The position numbers and the translations under genes are program-made. Positions 16,871-26,001 of a stretch of DNA of 64,000 nucleotides are shown in pieces. Within the stretch, counting starts at the first letter, position 1. Each line of letters starts with the position of its first letter. The notes under the pieces are model-generated. The model ran no database searches. It was not told where the DNA came from and saw only the letters and a list, made by a program, of their open reading frames with translations. The DNA is from an uncultured Clostridia bacterium (lineage in GTDB: Bacteria > Bacillota > Clostridia > TANB77 > CAG-508), in assembly GCA_947627185.1 (NCBI GenBank), contig CANQVF010000003.1, positions 34,843-98,842 on the forward strand, read 5' to 3'.

Positions 16871-16908
16871 TTAACTATTGACAGTTAAATTGAAATATTA
16901 AATAATAT
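16871..16908 (+). promoter_or_regulatory. promoter with dyad operator for the heterodimeric ABC exporter
   Basis: TTGACA (16878-16883) sits inside an inverted repeat, TTAACT (16871-16876) and AGTTAA (16883-16888). An A/T-rich -10 (AATAAT or TAATAT, about 16901-16908) follows. The size and position resemble MarR-family operators that block the -35, and such exporters are often preceded by a marR gene. No marR gene is adjacent here, so the regulator would act from elsewhere. Confidence 0.4.
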
Positions 16909-16943
16909 ATAAAGAAAATATTTATAAAAAAGAAGGGAACAAA

Positions 16944-18707
16944 ATGATTAAACTATTAAAATATTTAGGCAAAAAACAATGGCTATTTGTAGTTATTTGT
17001 TTTGCACTAATTTTTGGTCAAGTATGGTTAGAATTAAAAATGCCTGATTATATGTCAGAAATTACTGTATTAGTTCAAACTGAAGGAAGTCAAATGAAAG
17101 ACATTGTAAAAAATGGTGCATATATGCTTGCATGTAGCATAGCAAGTTTGATTGATAGTGTAATTGCAGGATATATAATTGCTAACATATCTGCAACATT
17201 TTCAAAAAGAATTAGAAAAACATTATTTGATAAAGTAGAAAACTTAGCTATGAATGAAGTTAAAAATTTTTCTACAAGCAGTTTAATTACAAGAACAACA
17301 AACGATATTACTCAAATACAAATGCTTGTTGCAATGGGATTGCAAATGATGATAAAAGCACCAATTACAGCAATTTGGGCAATAACAAAAATATTAAACA
17401 AAAGTTGGCAATGGAGTGCTTTAACAGGAGCTGGGGTTGCAATTCTTTTAGGAGTTATTGCTGTATTAATAATAATTGTAATGCCAAGATTTAAACTTGT
17501 TCAAAAATTAATAGATAAAATAAATGGTGTAACTCGTGAAAATTTAACTGGAATAAGAGTTGTAAGAGCTTTTAATGCAGAAGAATATCAACAAAATAAA
17601 TTTGAAGCAGTAAATAAAAGACTTACAAACCAACAACTATTCAATCAAAAAGTATTTTCTATTTTATCACCAACAATGTATTTAGTTATGTACTTTTTAA
17701 CACTTGGAATTTATTTAATAGGTGCATACTTAATAAAAGGAGCTTTATTAGAACAAAAATTAATAATTTTTGGAAATATGGTTGTATTTAGTTCTTATGC
17801 AATGCAAGTTATTATGTCTTTCTTAATGCTTGCAATGATATTTATGATGTTACCAAGAGCTGAAGTTTCAGCAAGTCGTATTAATGAAGTGTTAGATACA
17901 GAAATAACTATTAAAGATGGAAAAATAAATAAAGATACAACAAATGAAAAAGGTGTTGTAGAATTTAAGAATGTATCTTTTAAATATCCAGATGGAGATG
18001 AATATGTTTTAGAAAACATATCCTTTAAAGCAAATAAGGGAGAAACAGTTGCATTTATTGGTTCTACTGGTTCTGGAAAGTCAACATTAATCAATTTAAT
18101 ACCAAGATTTTATGATGTAACTTCTGGAGAAATATTAGTAGATGGAGTTAATGTAAAAGATTATGCACAAGAATTTTTACATAATAAAATAGGATATATT
18201 TCACAAAAAGCAGTAATATTTAGTGATACAGTTCAAAATAATGTATCTTATGGAGATAATGGAAAAGGTGAAAAAACAGAAGAGCAAATTAAAAAGGCAA
18301 TTGAAGTAGCTCAAGCAAAAGAATTTGTTGAAAAAATGGAAAATGGTTATGAAACTTTAATGGCAGAAGGTGGAACAAATGTATCTGGAGGGCAAAAACA
18401 GAGATTGTCAATAGCAAGGGCAATTGCGAGAAATCCAGAAATTTATATTTTTGATGATAGCTTTTCTGCATTAGACTATAAAACAGATAGTGTTTTAAGA
18501 AGAGAACTAAAAAAATATACAAAAGATGCTACAACATTAATTGTTGCACAAAGAATTGGAACTATTATAAACAGTGATAAAATATTAGTTTTAGAAGATG
18601 GCAAATGTGTAGGACAGGGAACACATAAAGAGCTATTAAAAAATTGCGAAGTGTATAAACAAATTGCCTTATCACAATTATCAGAGGAGGAATTAGAAAA
18701 TGAGTAA
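16944..18707 (+). CDS. ABC exporter half-transporter, degenerate-site subunit
   Basis: A 587-residue half-transporter: six-helix exporter domain (about 1-310) plus nucleotide-binding domain (about 335-575). The NBD has a good Walker A (GSTGSGKST, about 373-381) and signature (VSGGQ), but Walker B ends in D (IFDD, D505) where the catalytic Glu is expected, and the switch His is Gln (AQR, about Q536). These two changes mark the non-hydrolysing site of heterodimeric exporters such as TM287/288 and BmrCD. The partner gene overlaps its 3' end by eight bases. Likely exports hydrophobic compounds or lipids; the substrate is unknown. Confidence 0.92.
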   Translation: MIKLLKYLGKKQWLFVVICFALIFGQVWLELKMPDYMSEITVLVQTEGSQMKDIVKNGAYMLACSIASLIDSVIAGYIIANISATFSKRIRKTLFDKVENLAMNEVKNFSTSSLITRTTNDITQIQMLVAMGLQMMIKAPITAIWAITKILNKSWQWSALTGAGVAILLGVIAVLIIIVMPRFKLVQKLIDKINGVTRENLTGIRVVRAFNAEEYQQNKFEAVNKRLTNQQLFNQKVFSILSPTMYLVMYFLTLGIYLIGAYLIKGALLEQKLIIFGNMVVFSSYAMQVIMSFLMLAMIFMMLPRAEVSASRINEVLDTEITIKDGKINKDTTNEKGVVEFKNVSFKYPDGDEYVLENISFKANKGETVAFIGSTGSGKSTLINLIPRFYDVTSGEILVDGVNVKDYAQEFLHNKIGYISQKAVIFSDTVQNNVSYGDNGKGEKTEEQIKKAIEVAQAKEFVEKMENGYETLMAEGGTNVSGGQKQRLSIARAIARNPEIYIFDDSFSALDYKTDSVLRRELKKYTKDATTLIVAQRIGTIINSDKILVLEDGKCVGQGTHKELLKNCEVYKQIALSQLSEEELENE

Positions 18708-20547
18708 TAATGATCAAACAAGAATGCCTCCAAGAATGGGTAGAATGGGAAGAGGCAGAAACTTTGAAAAACCTAAAAATTTTAAAAAAGCAATAAGAAG
18801 ATTATTTAGTGAGCTTAAAAATTTTAAAGTATTAATTTTTATAGCATTACTTCTTGCATCTTTAGGTTCAGTTCTTTCAATTATTGCACCAGATAAATTA
18901 TCAAATTTAACGGATGAAATTTCCAAAGGTCTTGTGGTAGTAAATTCAGCAGAACCTTTTATGAATATGGAAGAAATAAAGAAAATAGCAATATTTTTAG
19001 CAGGACTATATATTACAAGTGCACTTTTCACTTTTATACAATCTATTTTAATGGTAGATGTTGCTAATAAGTTTGCTAAAAGCTTGAGAAGTAGAATATC
19101 AAATAAAATTAATAAATTACCACTTTCATTTTTCGATAAAAATTCTACAGGTGATATTTTATCTAGAGTAACAAATGATGTAGATACAATAGCACAAAGT
19201 ATGAACCAATCACTTGCAAGCTTAGTAAGTAGTGTAACACTATTTTTAGGAACAATAATAATGATGTTTCATACAAATTGGATTATGGCAATAACAGCTA
19301 TTGTTGCTAGTTTAATAGGCTTTATATTTATGTTTTTAATTTTAGGTAAATCTCAAAAATATTTTATAGCAAGACAACGTGAACTTGGAAAATTAAATGG
19401 GCATATTGAAGAAATTTATTCAGGATTAAATATTGTAAAAGTGTATAATGGTAAAAAGCAATCAGATGAAAAATTTGATGAGCTAAACGAAAGTGTTTAT
19501 AATGCAAATAGAAAAAGTCAATTTTTATCAGGACTTATGCCACCACTTATGAACTTTATAGGAAATTTTGGCTATGTTGCAGTATGTATTGTTGGTGCTT
19601 TACTTACAATGAACGACATAATTACATTTGGAGTTATTGTTGCATTTATTACTTATGTAAGATTATTTACATCACCACTTTCACAAATGGCACAAGCAAT
19701 GACTGCACTTCAATCAACAGCTGCTGCATCTGAAAGAGTATTTGAATTTGTAGATGAAGAGGAAATGCCAAAAGAAGAAAATCTAACAAAGAAATTGAAA
19801 AAAGATGAAGTTAAAGGAAAAATAGAATTTGAAAATGTTGTTTTTCAATATGATAATAATGATAAACCAACAATTAAAAACTTTAGTGCAATAGCAAAGC
19901 CAGGACAAAAAGTTGCAATAGTTGGCCCAACAGGAGCAGGAAAAACAACAATGGTAAATCTTCTTATGAAGTTTTATAATATAAATTCTGGAGATATTAA
20001 AATAGATGGAATATCTACAAAAGAATTAACAAGAGAAAATGTTCATGATTTATTTACAATGGTATTGCAAGATACATGGCTATTTAATGGAACAATAAAA
20101 GAAAACATAATTTATAATCAAGAAGGAATAACAGATGAAGATGTAAAAAGAGTATGCAAAGCAGTTGGAGTAGAGCATTTTATAAAAACATTACCAAATA
20201 CTTATGACTATGTTTTAAAAGATAATGATAGTATATCTTCAGGGCAAAAGCAATTACTTACAATAGCAAGAGCGATGTTACAAAAAACGCCTTTTCTAAT
20301 ATTAGATGAAGCAACTTCAAATGTAGATACAAGAACAGAAGAAATGGTACAAGAAGCAATGGATAAATTAGCAGAAGGCAAAACATCATTTATTATAGCG
20401 CACAGACTTTCAACTATTAGAAATGCAGATTTAATTTTAGTAGTTAATGATGGAAACATTATTGAACAAGGCAATCATGATGAACTTATGAACAAAAATG
20501 GATTTTATGCAGAATTATATCGTTCACAATTTGAAAAAGTGGGATAA
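18700..20547 (+). CDS. ABC exporter half-transporter, catalytic-site subunit
   Basis: A 615-residue partner of the preceding protein. It begins with a Met/Arg/Gly-rich extension of about 30 residues, then six membrane helices (about 40-350) and an NBD (about 370-605). Its own Walker B carries the catalytic Glu (LDEATSNVD, E537) and a proper switch His (IAHRL, H568), while its signature is altered to SSGQ. In a heterodimer this altered signature faces the partner's degenerate Walker B, so the two deviations complement each other and one site is competent. The start overlaps the upstream gene by eight bases, favouring equal synthesis of both subunits. Confidence 0.92.
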   Translation: MSNNDQTRMPPRMGRMGRGRNFEKPKNFKKAIRRLFSELKNFKVLIFIALLLASLGSVLSIIAPDKLSNLTDEISKGLVVVNSAEPFMNMEEIKKIAIFLAGLYITSALFTFIQSILMVDVANKFAKSLRSRISNKINKLPLSFFDKNSTGDILSRVTNDVDTIAQSMNQSLASLVSSVTLFLGTIIMMFHTNWIMAITAIVASLIGFIFMFLILGKSQKYFIARQRELGKLNGHIEEIYSGLNIVKVYNGKKQSDEKFDELNESVYNANRKSQFLSGLMPPLMNFIGNFGYVAVCIVGALLTMNDIITFGVIVAFITYVRLFTSPLSQMAQAMTALQSTAAASERVFEFVDEEEMPKEENLTKKLKKDEVKGKIEFENVVFQYDNNDKPTIKNFSAIAKPGQKVAIVGPTGAGKTTMVNLLMKFYNINSGDIKIDGISTKELTRENVHDLFTMVLQDTWLFNGTIKENIIYNQEGITDEDVKRVCKAVGVEHFIKTLPNTYDYVLKDNDSISSGQKQLLTIARAMLQKTPFLILDEATSNVDTRTEEMVQEAMDKLAEGKTSFIIAHRLSTIRNADLILVVNDGNIIEQGNHDELMNKNGFYAELYRSQFEKVG

Positions 20548-20604
20548 AATATACTGAGAATATTGCAATATAATTTAAGAAAGTAATTGAAAGAAGGTTG
20601 TATT

Positions 20605-21108
20605 ATGAAAGAAATTGATGAAGATAATTTTTCAAGTGAAATATTTGATAAAACAGAAGATTCAATTTATAAAGTTTTAGAAAAATTTAGCAAATTACAA
20701 AATGTAGATCAGTCGATAACATATATTTACATCAAAGCATATTATCTTTATTGCACCAAAATATATTTGGAGCAGAAAAATATAAGTATAGATTTTAATA
20801 ATATTTATTCAAAATATAGAATTTATTTAGGTATATATTATAAGAGTAATAATGCACAAATAACTCAGGAATTATTAGATGAATTACTTGGTGCTTTTGA
20901 TAAATCTTTTGAACTAATTGAATCATTAGGATTTAAAGATATAGAAGATGGCTATGAGTATAGGCATTTTACTGTTAGTGCATTTGAAATATTGAGAAAA
21001 ATACTTGAAAGAAAATCAAAATCAGAAATAAGAACAGACATTTTTGATTCAGAAATAACTGTATTGGTAAATGAATTTGAAGAATTAAAAAATTATATTC
21101 AAAATTAG
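20605..21108 (+). CDS. hypothetical cytoplasmic protein, helical and acidic
   Basis: A 167-residue protein of unknown family. ATG 20605 is chosen because AGAAGG (20592-20597) is correctly spaced; an in-frame TTG at 20587 lacks a site of its own. The sequence is acidic and mostly helical, with no membrane segment. It lies 57 bases after the ABC exporter genes on the same strand and ends in a strong terminator, so it may be the third gene of that transcript. No functional residue pattern is visible. Confidence 0.6.
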   Translation: MKEIDEDNFSSEIFDKTEDSIYKVLEKFSKLQNVDQSITYIYIKAYYLYCTKIYLEQKNISIDFNNIYSKYRIYLGIYYKSNNAQITQELLDELLGAFDKSFELIESLGFKDIEDGYEYRHFTVSAFEILRKILERKSKSEIRTDIFDSEITVLVNEFEELKNYIQN

Positions 21109-21127
21109 AAATTTTATATGTTCAAAG

Positions 21128-21158
21128 CAAGCAATTATTTACAATTGCTTGTTTTTTT
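21128..21158 (+). terminator. rho-independent terminator
   Basis: CAAGCAATT (21128-21136) pairs with AATTGCTTG (21143-21151), loop of six, then seven T. Confidence 0.9.
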
Positions 21159-21208
21159 GTTATACTTTTATCAAATATATAAGAACAAAAAATGTATGAG
21201 AGAAAAGA

Positions 21209-23182
21209 ATGAACATTTTAGTAGCTATTAATAATACATATATAAAGCAATTAAATATCTTATTAAATTCAATACAAAAATCTAATATAGATGAAAAATT
21301 TGATATATATGTTTTAAATGGGAATTTAACAAAAAAGCAAATTAAAGAAATAAATAAAGGATTAAATTCAGAAAACTTTTGTGTGCATGATATAAAAATT
21401 GATGAAGAGAAAATAGGTGATTTGCCAGTGCACGAAGCAAGATATCCATTAGAAATTTATTTTAGAATTTTTGCAGTAAAATATTTGCCTCAAAATATAG
21501 ATAGAATTTTATATTTAGATGCAGATACTTTAGTTATAAATAGATTAAACGAATTATATGATATGGACTTTGAAGGAAACTATTTTATTGCAACAACACA
21601 TGTTAAGAAAATTTTGCACAAGTTTAATGAAATAAGACTTGGAATAGATAAAAATGAGCCATATATAAATACAGGCGTTCTTTTAATGAATTTAAAAGAA
21701 TTAAGAAAAACAAAAACAGAAGAAAAGATAAAAGAGTTTTTAAGTAAAAACGAAAAAAAATTAATATTACCAGATCAAGACATAATTAGTGTAATTTATG
21801 GAAATAAAATAAAAATAGTAAGTGATTTAAAATATAATTTAGGAGATAGAAATTTAAATTATTATAATTTAAATAATCCAAAATCCAAAATAGGAATTAA
21901 GTGGATTCGAAAAAATACAGTAATTATTCATTATTTTAGTAGAAATAAACCTTGGCATAAAGGATATGTTGGTAGACTAGGCTGTTTTTATAATAAACTT
22001 GTCGAAGAAATGGAAGCTCAAAGAAAACATAAAAAAGTTTTAATATTATCTTGTGGAACAGGCGGAGGGCATAATACAGCAGCAAAGGCTGTTCAGGAAG
22101 AATTGCTTTCAAGAAATATAAAAGCAGATTTTAAAGAATATTTAGAAATAATAAATCCTAGATTAAAAGATGGAATTAATAGTTTATATATAAAATCCAC
22201 AAATAAAAACGGAAAAGTATTTAAAACTGCTTATAGTTTAGGAAAAATGTATGAAAAAACTAAATTAATATCACCAGTATATTTATTTAACAGTTTAAAT
22301 AAAGAAAAATTATATGAATACATAAAGAAAAATAAATATAATTTTATTGTAACTACGCATTTATTTGCAGCTCAAGCATTAACAGCAATAAAAAAAGAAC
22401 ATCATATTCATTTTATGCAAATTGCAACAGATTATGTAAGTATACCTTTTTGGAAAGAAACAAATCCAGATTATTTCATTATTCCAAGTAAAGAATTAGA
22501 AGAAGATTTCATAAAAAAAGGAATGAAAAAGCAAAAACTAATACCACTTGGAATACCAGTAATGAAACAGTTTAGAAAAAAATATAATGAGCAAGAAATA
22601 AAAAAAGAGCTAAAATTAGATATTAATAAAAAATATGTATTAATTTTAAATGGAAGTATGGGTTTTGGAAATGTAAAAGAAATTGCTCAAAAATTATTAG
22701 AAAATACTGAAAACATTACATTTATTATTTCATGTGGAAACAATAAAGAATTATTAAATATATTAAATAATGAGTATAAGAATAATGAAAGAATAATAGT
22801 ACTTCCATATACTAATAACCTTGGAAAATATATGGTAAGTTCAGATGTAATACTTAGTAAACCAGGTGGACTAACAACAACAGAAATTGCAACAATGAGA
22901 AAACCACTAGTTCATATAATGCCAATACCAGGATGTGAAAATTACAATGCAAATTATTTTTCTAAAAAACAAATGTCTATAAAATGTGATAATATAGAGC
23001 AAGTAATAAATATTACAAAAGAATTAATGGAAAGCAAAATATTACAAGAAAATTTAATTAAAAATCAGGAAAAATATATAGATAAAAATACTTGTGAAAA
23101 AATAGCAGAGTTAGTAATAAAGCAATTAGATAGAGGTAATAAAGAGTGGAAAAATATTCCGAAGAAGAAAGTAACAAATTAG
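21209..23182 (+). CDS. two-domain glycosyltransferase: GT8 fused to MGDG-synthase/UgtP-like GT28
   Basis: A 657-residue fusion. Residues 1 to about 270 are a GT8 (lipopolysaccharide galactosyltransferase-like) domain with the metal-binding DAD (104-106) and the NTGVLLMNL motif. Residues about 278-645 are a diacylglycerol glycosyltransferase of the MGDG synthase/UgtP type. It starts with LSCGTGGGHNTAAKAV, the glycine-rich loop of this family, and later has the nucleotide-sugar region with KPGGLTTTE. The two together could make a diglycosyl-diacylglycerol, an anchor for lipoteichoic-type polymers, in one polypeptide. A PlsC-type acyltransferase gene overlaps its 3' end by 37 bases. A second, unfused UgtP-like gene lies at 54558-55691. 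Confidence 0.87.
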   Translation: MNILVAINNTYIKQLNILLNSIQKSNIDEKFDIYVLNGNLTKKQIKEINKGLNSENFCVHDIKIDEEKIGDLPVHEARYPLEIYFRIFAVKYLPQNIDRILYLDADTLVINRLNELYDMDFEGNYFIATTHVKKILHKFNEIRLGIDKNEPYINTGVLLMNLKELRKTKTEEKIKEFLSKNEKKLILPDQDIISVIYGNKIKIVSDLKYNLGDRNLNYYNLNNPKSKIGIKWIRKNTVIIHYFSRNKPWHKGYVGRLGCFYNKLVEEMEAQRKHKKVLILSCGTGGGHNTAAKAVQEELLSRNIKADFKEYLEIINPRLKDGINSLYIKSTNKNGKVFKTAYSLGKMYEKTKLISPVYLFNSLNKEKLYEYIKKNKYNFIVTTHLFAAQALTAIKKEHHIHFMQIATDYVSIPFWKETNPDYFIIPSKELEEDFIKKGMKKQKLIPLGIPVMKQFRKKYNEQEIKKELKLDINKKYVLILNGSMGFGNVKEIAQKLLENTENITFIISCGNNKELLNILNNEYKNNERIIVLPYTNNLGKYMVSSDVILSKPGGLTTTEIATMRKPLVHIMPIPGCENYNANYFSKKQMSIKCDNIEQVINITKELMESKILQENLIKNQEKYIDKNTCEKIAELVIKQLDRGNKEWKNIPKKKVTN

Positions 23183-23892
23183 AACAAAATGAAGATGTAA
23201 TTCACTTATGGGAACCATTAGAAGTGAATTTAGATTCAAATTACAAATATATTAATGATGGAAAAATATTTTCTTTTTTTTCTAATTTACTATATTATGG
23301 CTTAGCTTTTCCAGTTTTAACTGTGCTAAATAAAATAGTTTATGACCTAAAAATAGAAGGAAAAGAAAATATTAAAAATTTAAAAACAGGTGCAATAAGT
23401 ATATCAAATCATGTTTTAATTTTAGATTGCAGTATGATAGGACTAGCTTTTGGATTAAAAAAAGTTTATTTTACTACAAGAGAAGGAAGCTTTAAAATTC
23501 CTTTTGTAAGAAAATTAATAAAACTTTTAAGAGCAGTTCCAATTCCTACAAAATTAAAAGATGAAGAATACTTTATAAAAGGAATAAATAAAGCCCTGCA
23601 AGATGGTAAAATAATACATTTTTATCCGGAAAAAGCATTATGGCCTTACTATGAAAAAATAAGAAATTTTAAAAATGGTGCATTTAATTTTGCAATAAAA
23701 AATGATGTTCCAGTTATTCCAATAGTAATTAAATTTAGAAATCCAAAAGGAATAAGAAAATTCTTTAAAAAAAAGAAAGATGTTACATTAAAAATATTAG
23801 AGCCAATAAAATTTGAAGTAAAAGATAATAAAAAAGAAAGTATAGAAAATTTAAAAAATCAAGTATTTAAGATTATGCAAGATAATATATAA
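23146..23892 (+). CDS. 1-acyl-sn-glycerol-3-phosphate acyltransferase (PlsC-like)
   Basis: A 248-residue membrane-associated acyltransferase. The family's NHX4D motif is visible as NHVLILD, and the downstream substrate-binding motif appears as YPEKALW in place of the commoner FPEG form. A hydrophobic segment near residues 42-62 would hold it at the membrane. The start is GTG at 23146 with TAGAGG at 23131-23136, placing the first 37 bases inside the preceding glycosyltransferase gene, so the two are probably coupled. With the diacylglycerol glycosyltransferase upstream, a joint role in membrane glycolipid synthesis is reasonable. Whether the acceptor is lysophosphatidate or a glycolipid is not known. 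Confidence 0.85.
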   Translation: MEKYSEEESNKLEQNEDVIHLWEPLEVNLDSNYKYINDGKIFSFFSNLLYYGLAFPVLTVLNKIVYDLKIEGKENIKNLKTGAISISNHVLILDCSMIGLAFGLKKVYFTTREGSFKIPFVRKLIKLLRAVPIPTKLKDEEYFIKGINKALQDGKIIHFYPEKALWPYYEKIRNFKNGAFNFAIKNDVPVIPIVIKFRNPKGIRKFFKKKKDVTLKILEPIKFEVKDNKKESIENLKNQVFKIMQDNI

Positions 23893-23915
23893 ATAAAAAT
23901 ATATAAAAAATAGTT

Positions 23916-23997
23916 AAAAGATTATCAACTGTAAGAAAAAATTACTGTTAAACTTTTAGTTTAATATAGCTTTTTTCTTAGTTGATAATCTTTTTTT
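23916..23997 (+). terminator. long hairpin terminator
   Basis: An arm of about 24 bases (23916-23941, with a two-base bulge) pairs with about 23971-23994 and ends in seven T. The loop contains a smaller nested hairpin (GTTAAAC with GTTTAAT). It separates the glycolipid genes from the ytr-like operon. Confidence 0.8.
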
Positions 23998-24007
23998 ATT
24001 ATATATA

Positions 24008-24051
24008 TTGACAAACTGTTATAACTGTTATACTATATATATAACAGTTAT
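24008..24051 (+). promoter_or_regulatory. promoter and dyad operator of the GntR-ABC operon
   Basis: TTGACA (24008-24013), 17-base spacer, TACTAT (24031-24036). ATAACTGTTAT (24021-24031) and ATAACAGTTAT (24041-24051) form a perfect inverted repeat with 11-base arms covering the -10 and start site. A third half-site AACTGTTAT lies at 24014-24022. YtrA-type GntR regulators repress their own operons from such sites, so autorepression is likely. Confidence 0.75.
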
Positions 24052-24069
24052 GGAAAAGGAGAAAAAATA

Positions 24070-24447
24070 GTGGATATTATTATAAGTAATAGCAGTAATC
24101 AGCCTATATTTGAACAAATTAAACAAGAAATAAAAAAAGCAATAGCAACAGATGTTTTAAAAGAAAATGAAATGTTACCTTCAATAAGAAATTTAGCACA
24201 AGATTTAAGAATTAGTGTTATGACTGTTAAAAAAGCTTATGATGAATTAGAAAAAGAAGGCTTTATTAAAACAGTTCAAGGAAAAGGAAGTATTGTATCT
24301 GCCAAGAACATGGAACTTTTAAGAGAAGAACAAATGAAGGAAATTGAAAAATATATTGATAAAATAATTTTAATATCTAAATCATCTAATATAACTAAAA
24401 AAGAAATATTAGATACTTTTGAATTTTTATATGGGGAGGATAAATAA
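24070..24447 (+). CDS. GntR-family regulator, YtrA subfamily
   Basis: A 125-residue regulator with an N-terminal winged helix (about 10-75: QPIFEQIKQEIKKAIA, LPSIRNLAQDLRISVMTVKKAYDELEKEG) and only a short C-terminal dimerisation helix, the hallmark of the YtrA subfamily. The start is GTG at 24070 preceded by AAAGGAG. It is the first gene of an operon with an ABC ATPase and permease. The dyad directly upstream overlaps the promoter and is the probable operator. YtrA-type systems in other Firmicutes respond to cell-envelope-active compounds; the inducer here is unknown. Confidence 0.9.
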   Translation: MDIIISNSSNQPIFEQIKQEIKKAIATDVLKENEMLPSIRNLAQDLRISVMTVKKAYDELEKEGFIKTVQGKGSIVSAKNMELLREEQMKEIEKYIDKIILISKSSNITKKEILDTFEFLYGEDK

Positions 24448-25305
24448 ATGGAAAATATATTAGAAGTTAAAAATTTATGCAAAAAGTATGATGACTTTGA
24501 ACTTAAAAATATAAACATAGAATTACCAAAAGGTGTAATTATGGGATTTATTGGTGAAAATGGAGCAGGAAAAACAACAACAATAAAATCTATTTTAAAT
24601 AGCACCAAAATAAATTCTGGAAGTATCAAAATATTTGGAATGGAACTAGACAAAAATGAAAAGAAAATAAAAGAAGATATTGGTGTTGTTCTAGATGATA
24701 GCTTTTTATCTGAATATTTAACTCCAAATGATGTAAATAAAGTAATGAAAAACATTTATAAAAATTGGGATGAAAATTTATATTTTAAATATATTGAAGA
24801 ATTTAAATTACCAAAAGACAAAATCTCAAAAGATTTTTCTAATGGTATGAAAATGAAACTTAAAATAGCAACAGCAATTTCTCATAAACCTAAATTATTG
24901 TTGTTAGATGAGCCAACATCTGGACTAGATCCAGTTGCAAGAAATGACATTTTAGATATTTTTCAAGATTTTATAAAAGATGGAGAAAGTTCTGTTTTAG
25001 TATCTACTCATATAACATCAGATTTAGAGCATATTGCAGATTATATTACATTTATAAATAACGGAGAAATACTACTATCAAAAACAAGAGATGAATTATT
25101 AGAGCAATATGGAATTGTAAAATGTTCAAAAGAAGAATTTGAGAAAATAGATAAAAGCGATTACATTAAATGTAGAAAAAACAAATATGATATTGAATTA
25201 CTAGTTCAAAATAAATTTGATTTTAAAAAGAAATATAATTCTCAAGTTGTAGATAAACCTACACTTGAAGAAATAATGGTTATTTATATTAAGGGGGAAA
25301 AATAG
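24448..25305 (+). CDS. ABC transporter ATP-binding protein (YtrB-like)
   Basis: A 285-residue ATPase with Walker A GENGAGKTTT, a signature reading FSNGMKMKL, and Walker B LLLLDEPTSGLD, then a C-terminal regulatory extension typical of ABC-2 type systems. Its ATG directly abuts the stop codon of the GntR gene, and the permease gene starts one base after its own stop. This is a compact regulator-ATPase-permease operon. The altered signature (SNGMK instead of SGGQ) is usual for this subfamily. Confidence 0.92.
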   Translation: MENILEVKNLCKKYDDFELKNINIELPKGVIMGFIGENGAGKTTTIKSILNSTKINSGSIKIFGMELDKNEKKIKEDIGVVLDDSFLSEYLTPNDVNKVMKNIYKNWDENLYFKYIEEFKLPKDKISKDFSNGMKMKLKIATAISHKPKLLLLDEPTSGLDPVARNDILDIFQDFIKDGESSVLVSTHITSDLEHIADYITFINNGEILLSKTRDELLEQYGIVKCSKEEFEKIDKSDYIKCRKNKYDIELLVQNKFDFKKKYNSQVVDKPTLEEIMVIYIKGEK

Positions 25306-25306
25306 T

Positions 25307-25981
25307 ATGAATGTTATAAAAGGATTAATAATAAAAGATTTATTTGAATTAAAAAGCTATAAAAAATTTATAATTATATTTGTAATAATTTGTGCTATTT
25401 CAGCATTCTCAAGATCTAATCCATCGGAAACTATTAGCCTTTTTACAGTAATGACAACAATAGGATTTGGAATGTTTAGCTTAGCAACTTTTAGCTATGA
25501 TGAAATATCAAAATCAGATAAATACATTACCACGTTTCCACTAACAAGAAAACAAATTGTTTTAGCTAGATACATATTAGTAATATGTGCAACAATTTTA
25601 GGAAGTATAATAGGATTTATTTTTGGATTAATAGTAAGTTTAGCAATAAATCATACAGTTCCTAATATGTATGAAGAGCTTTGTATAGTTATGGGAGGAA
25701 TTTTTGGAATAGCTTTTATAGAGGCAGTACAAATTCCAAGTATTTATAAATTTGGCTCAGAAAAAGGAAGAATGGTTTTATTCTTTGCAATTTTAGCAAT
25801 TGCAATTTTTGGAGCACTATTATTTTATATAGGAAAAATTATTAATATAAATATATCATTAGAAACAATAAATTATATAATTGAACACTATTTTTTAGTA
25901 ATTCTAGCACTTATTATAGCAATAATGTATTATATTTCATATAAAATATCAGTTAAAATATATAATAAAAAAGAAGTTTAA
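25307..25981 (+). CDS. ABC-2 type permease
   Basis: A 224-residue membrane protein with about six hydrophobic segments (about 20-38, 45-62, 83-110, 118-142, 152-175 and 190-212), the transmembrane partner of the preceding ATPase. The family resembles the small ABC-2 permeases of ytr/bcr-type operons. A single permease gene implies a homodimer. The substrate cannot be inferred. No T-rich terminator follows; the next gene begins 20 bases later and may be cotranscribed. Confidence 0.85.
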   Translation: MNVIKGLIIKDLFELKSYKKFIIIFVIICAISAFSRSNPSETISLFTVMTTIGFGMFSLATFSYDEISKSDKYITTFPLTRKQIVLARYILVICATILGSIIGFIFGLIVSLAINHTVPNMYEELCIVMGGIFGIAFIEAVQIPSIYKFGSEKGRMVLFFAILAIAIFGALLFYIGKIININISLETINYIIEHYFLVILALIIAIMYYISYKISVKIYNKKEV

Positions 25982-26001
25982 AATTAAAAGGAAAATAAAA
26001 A

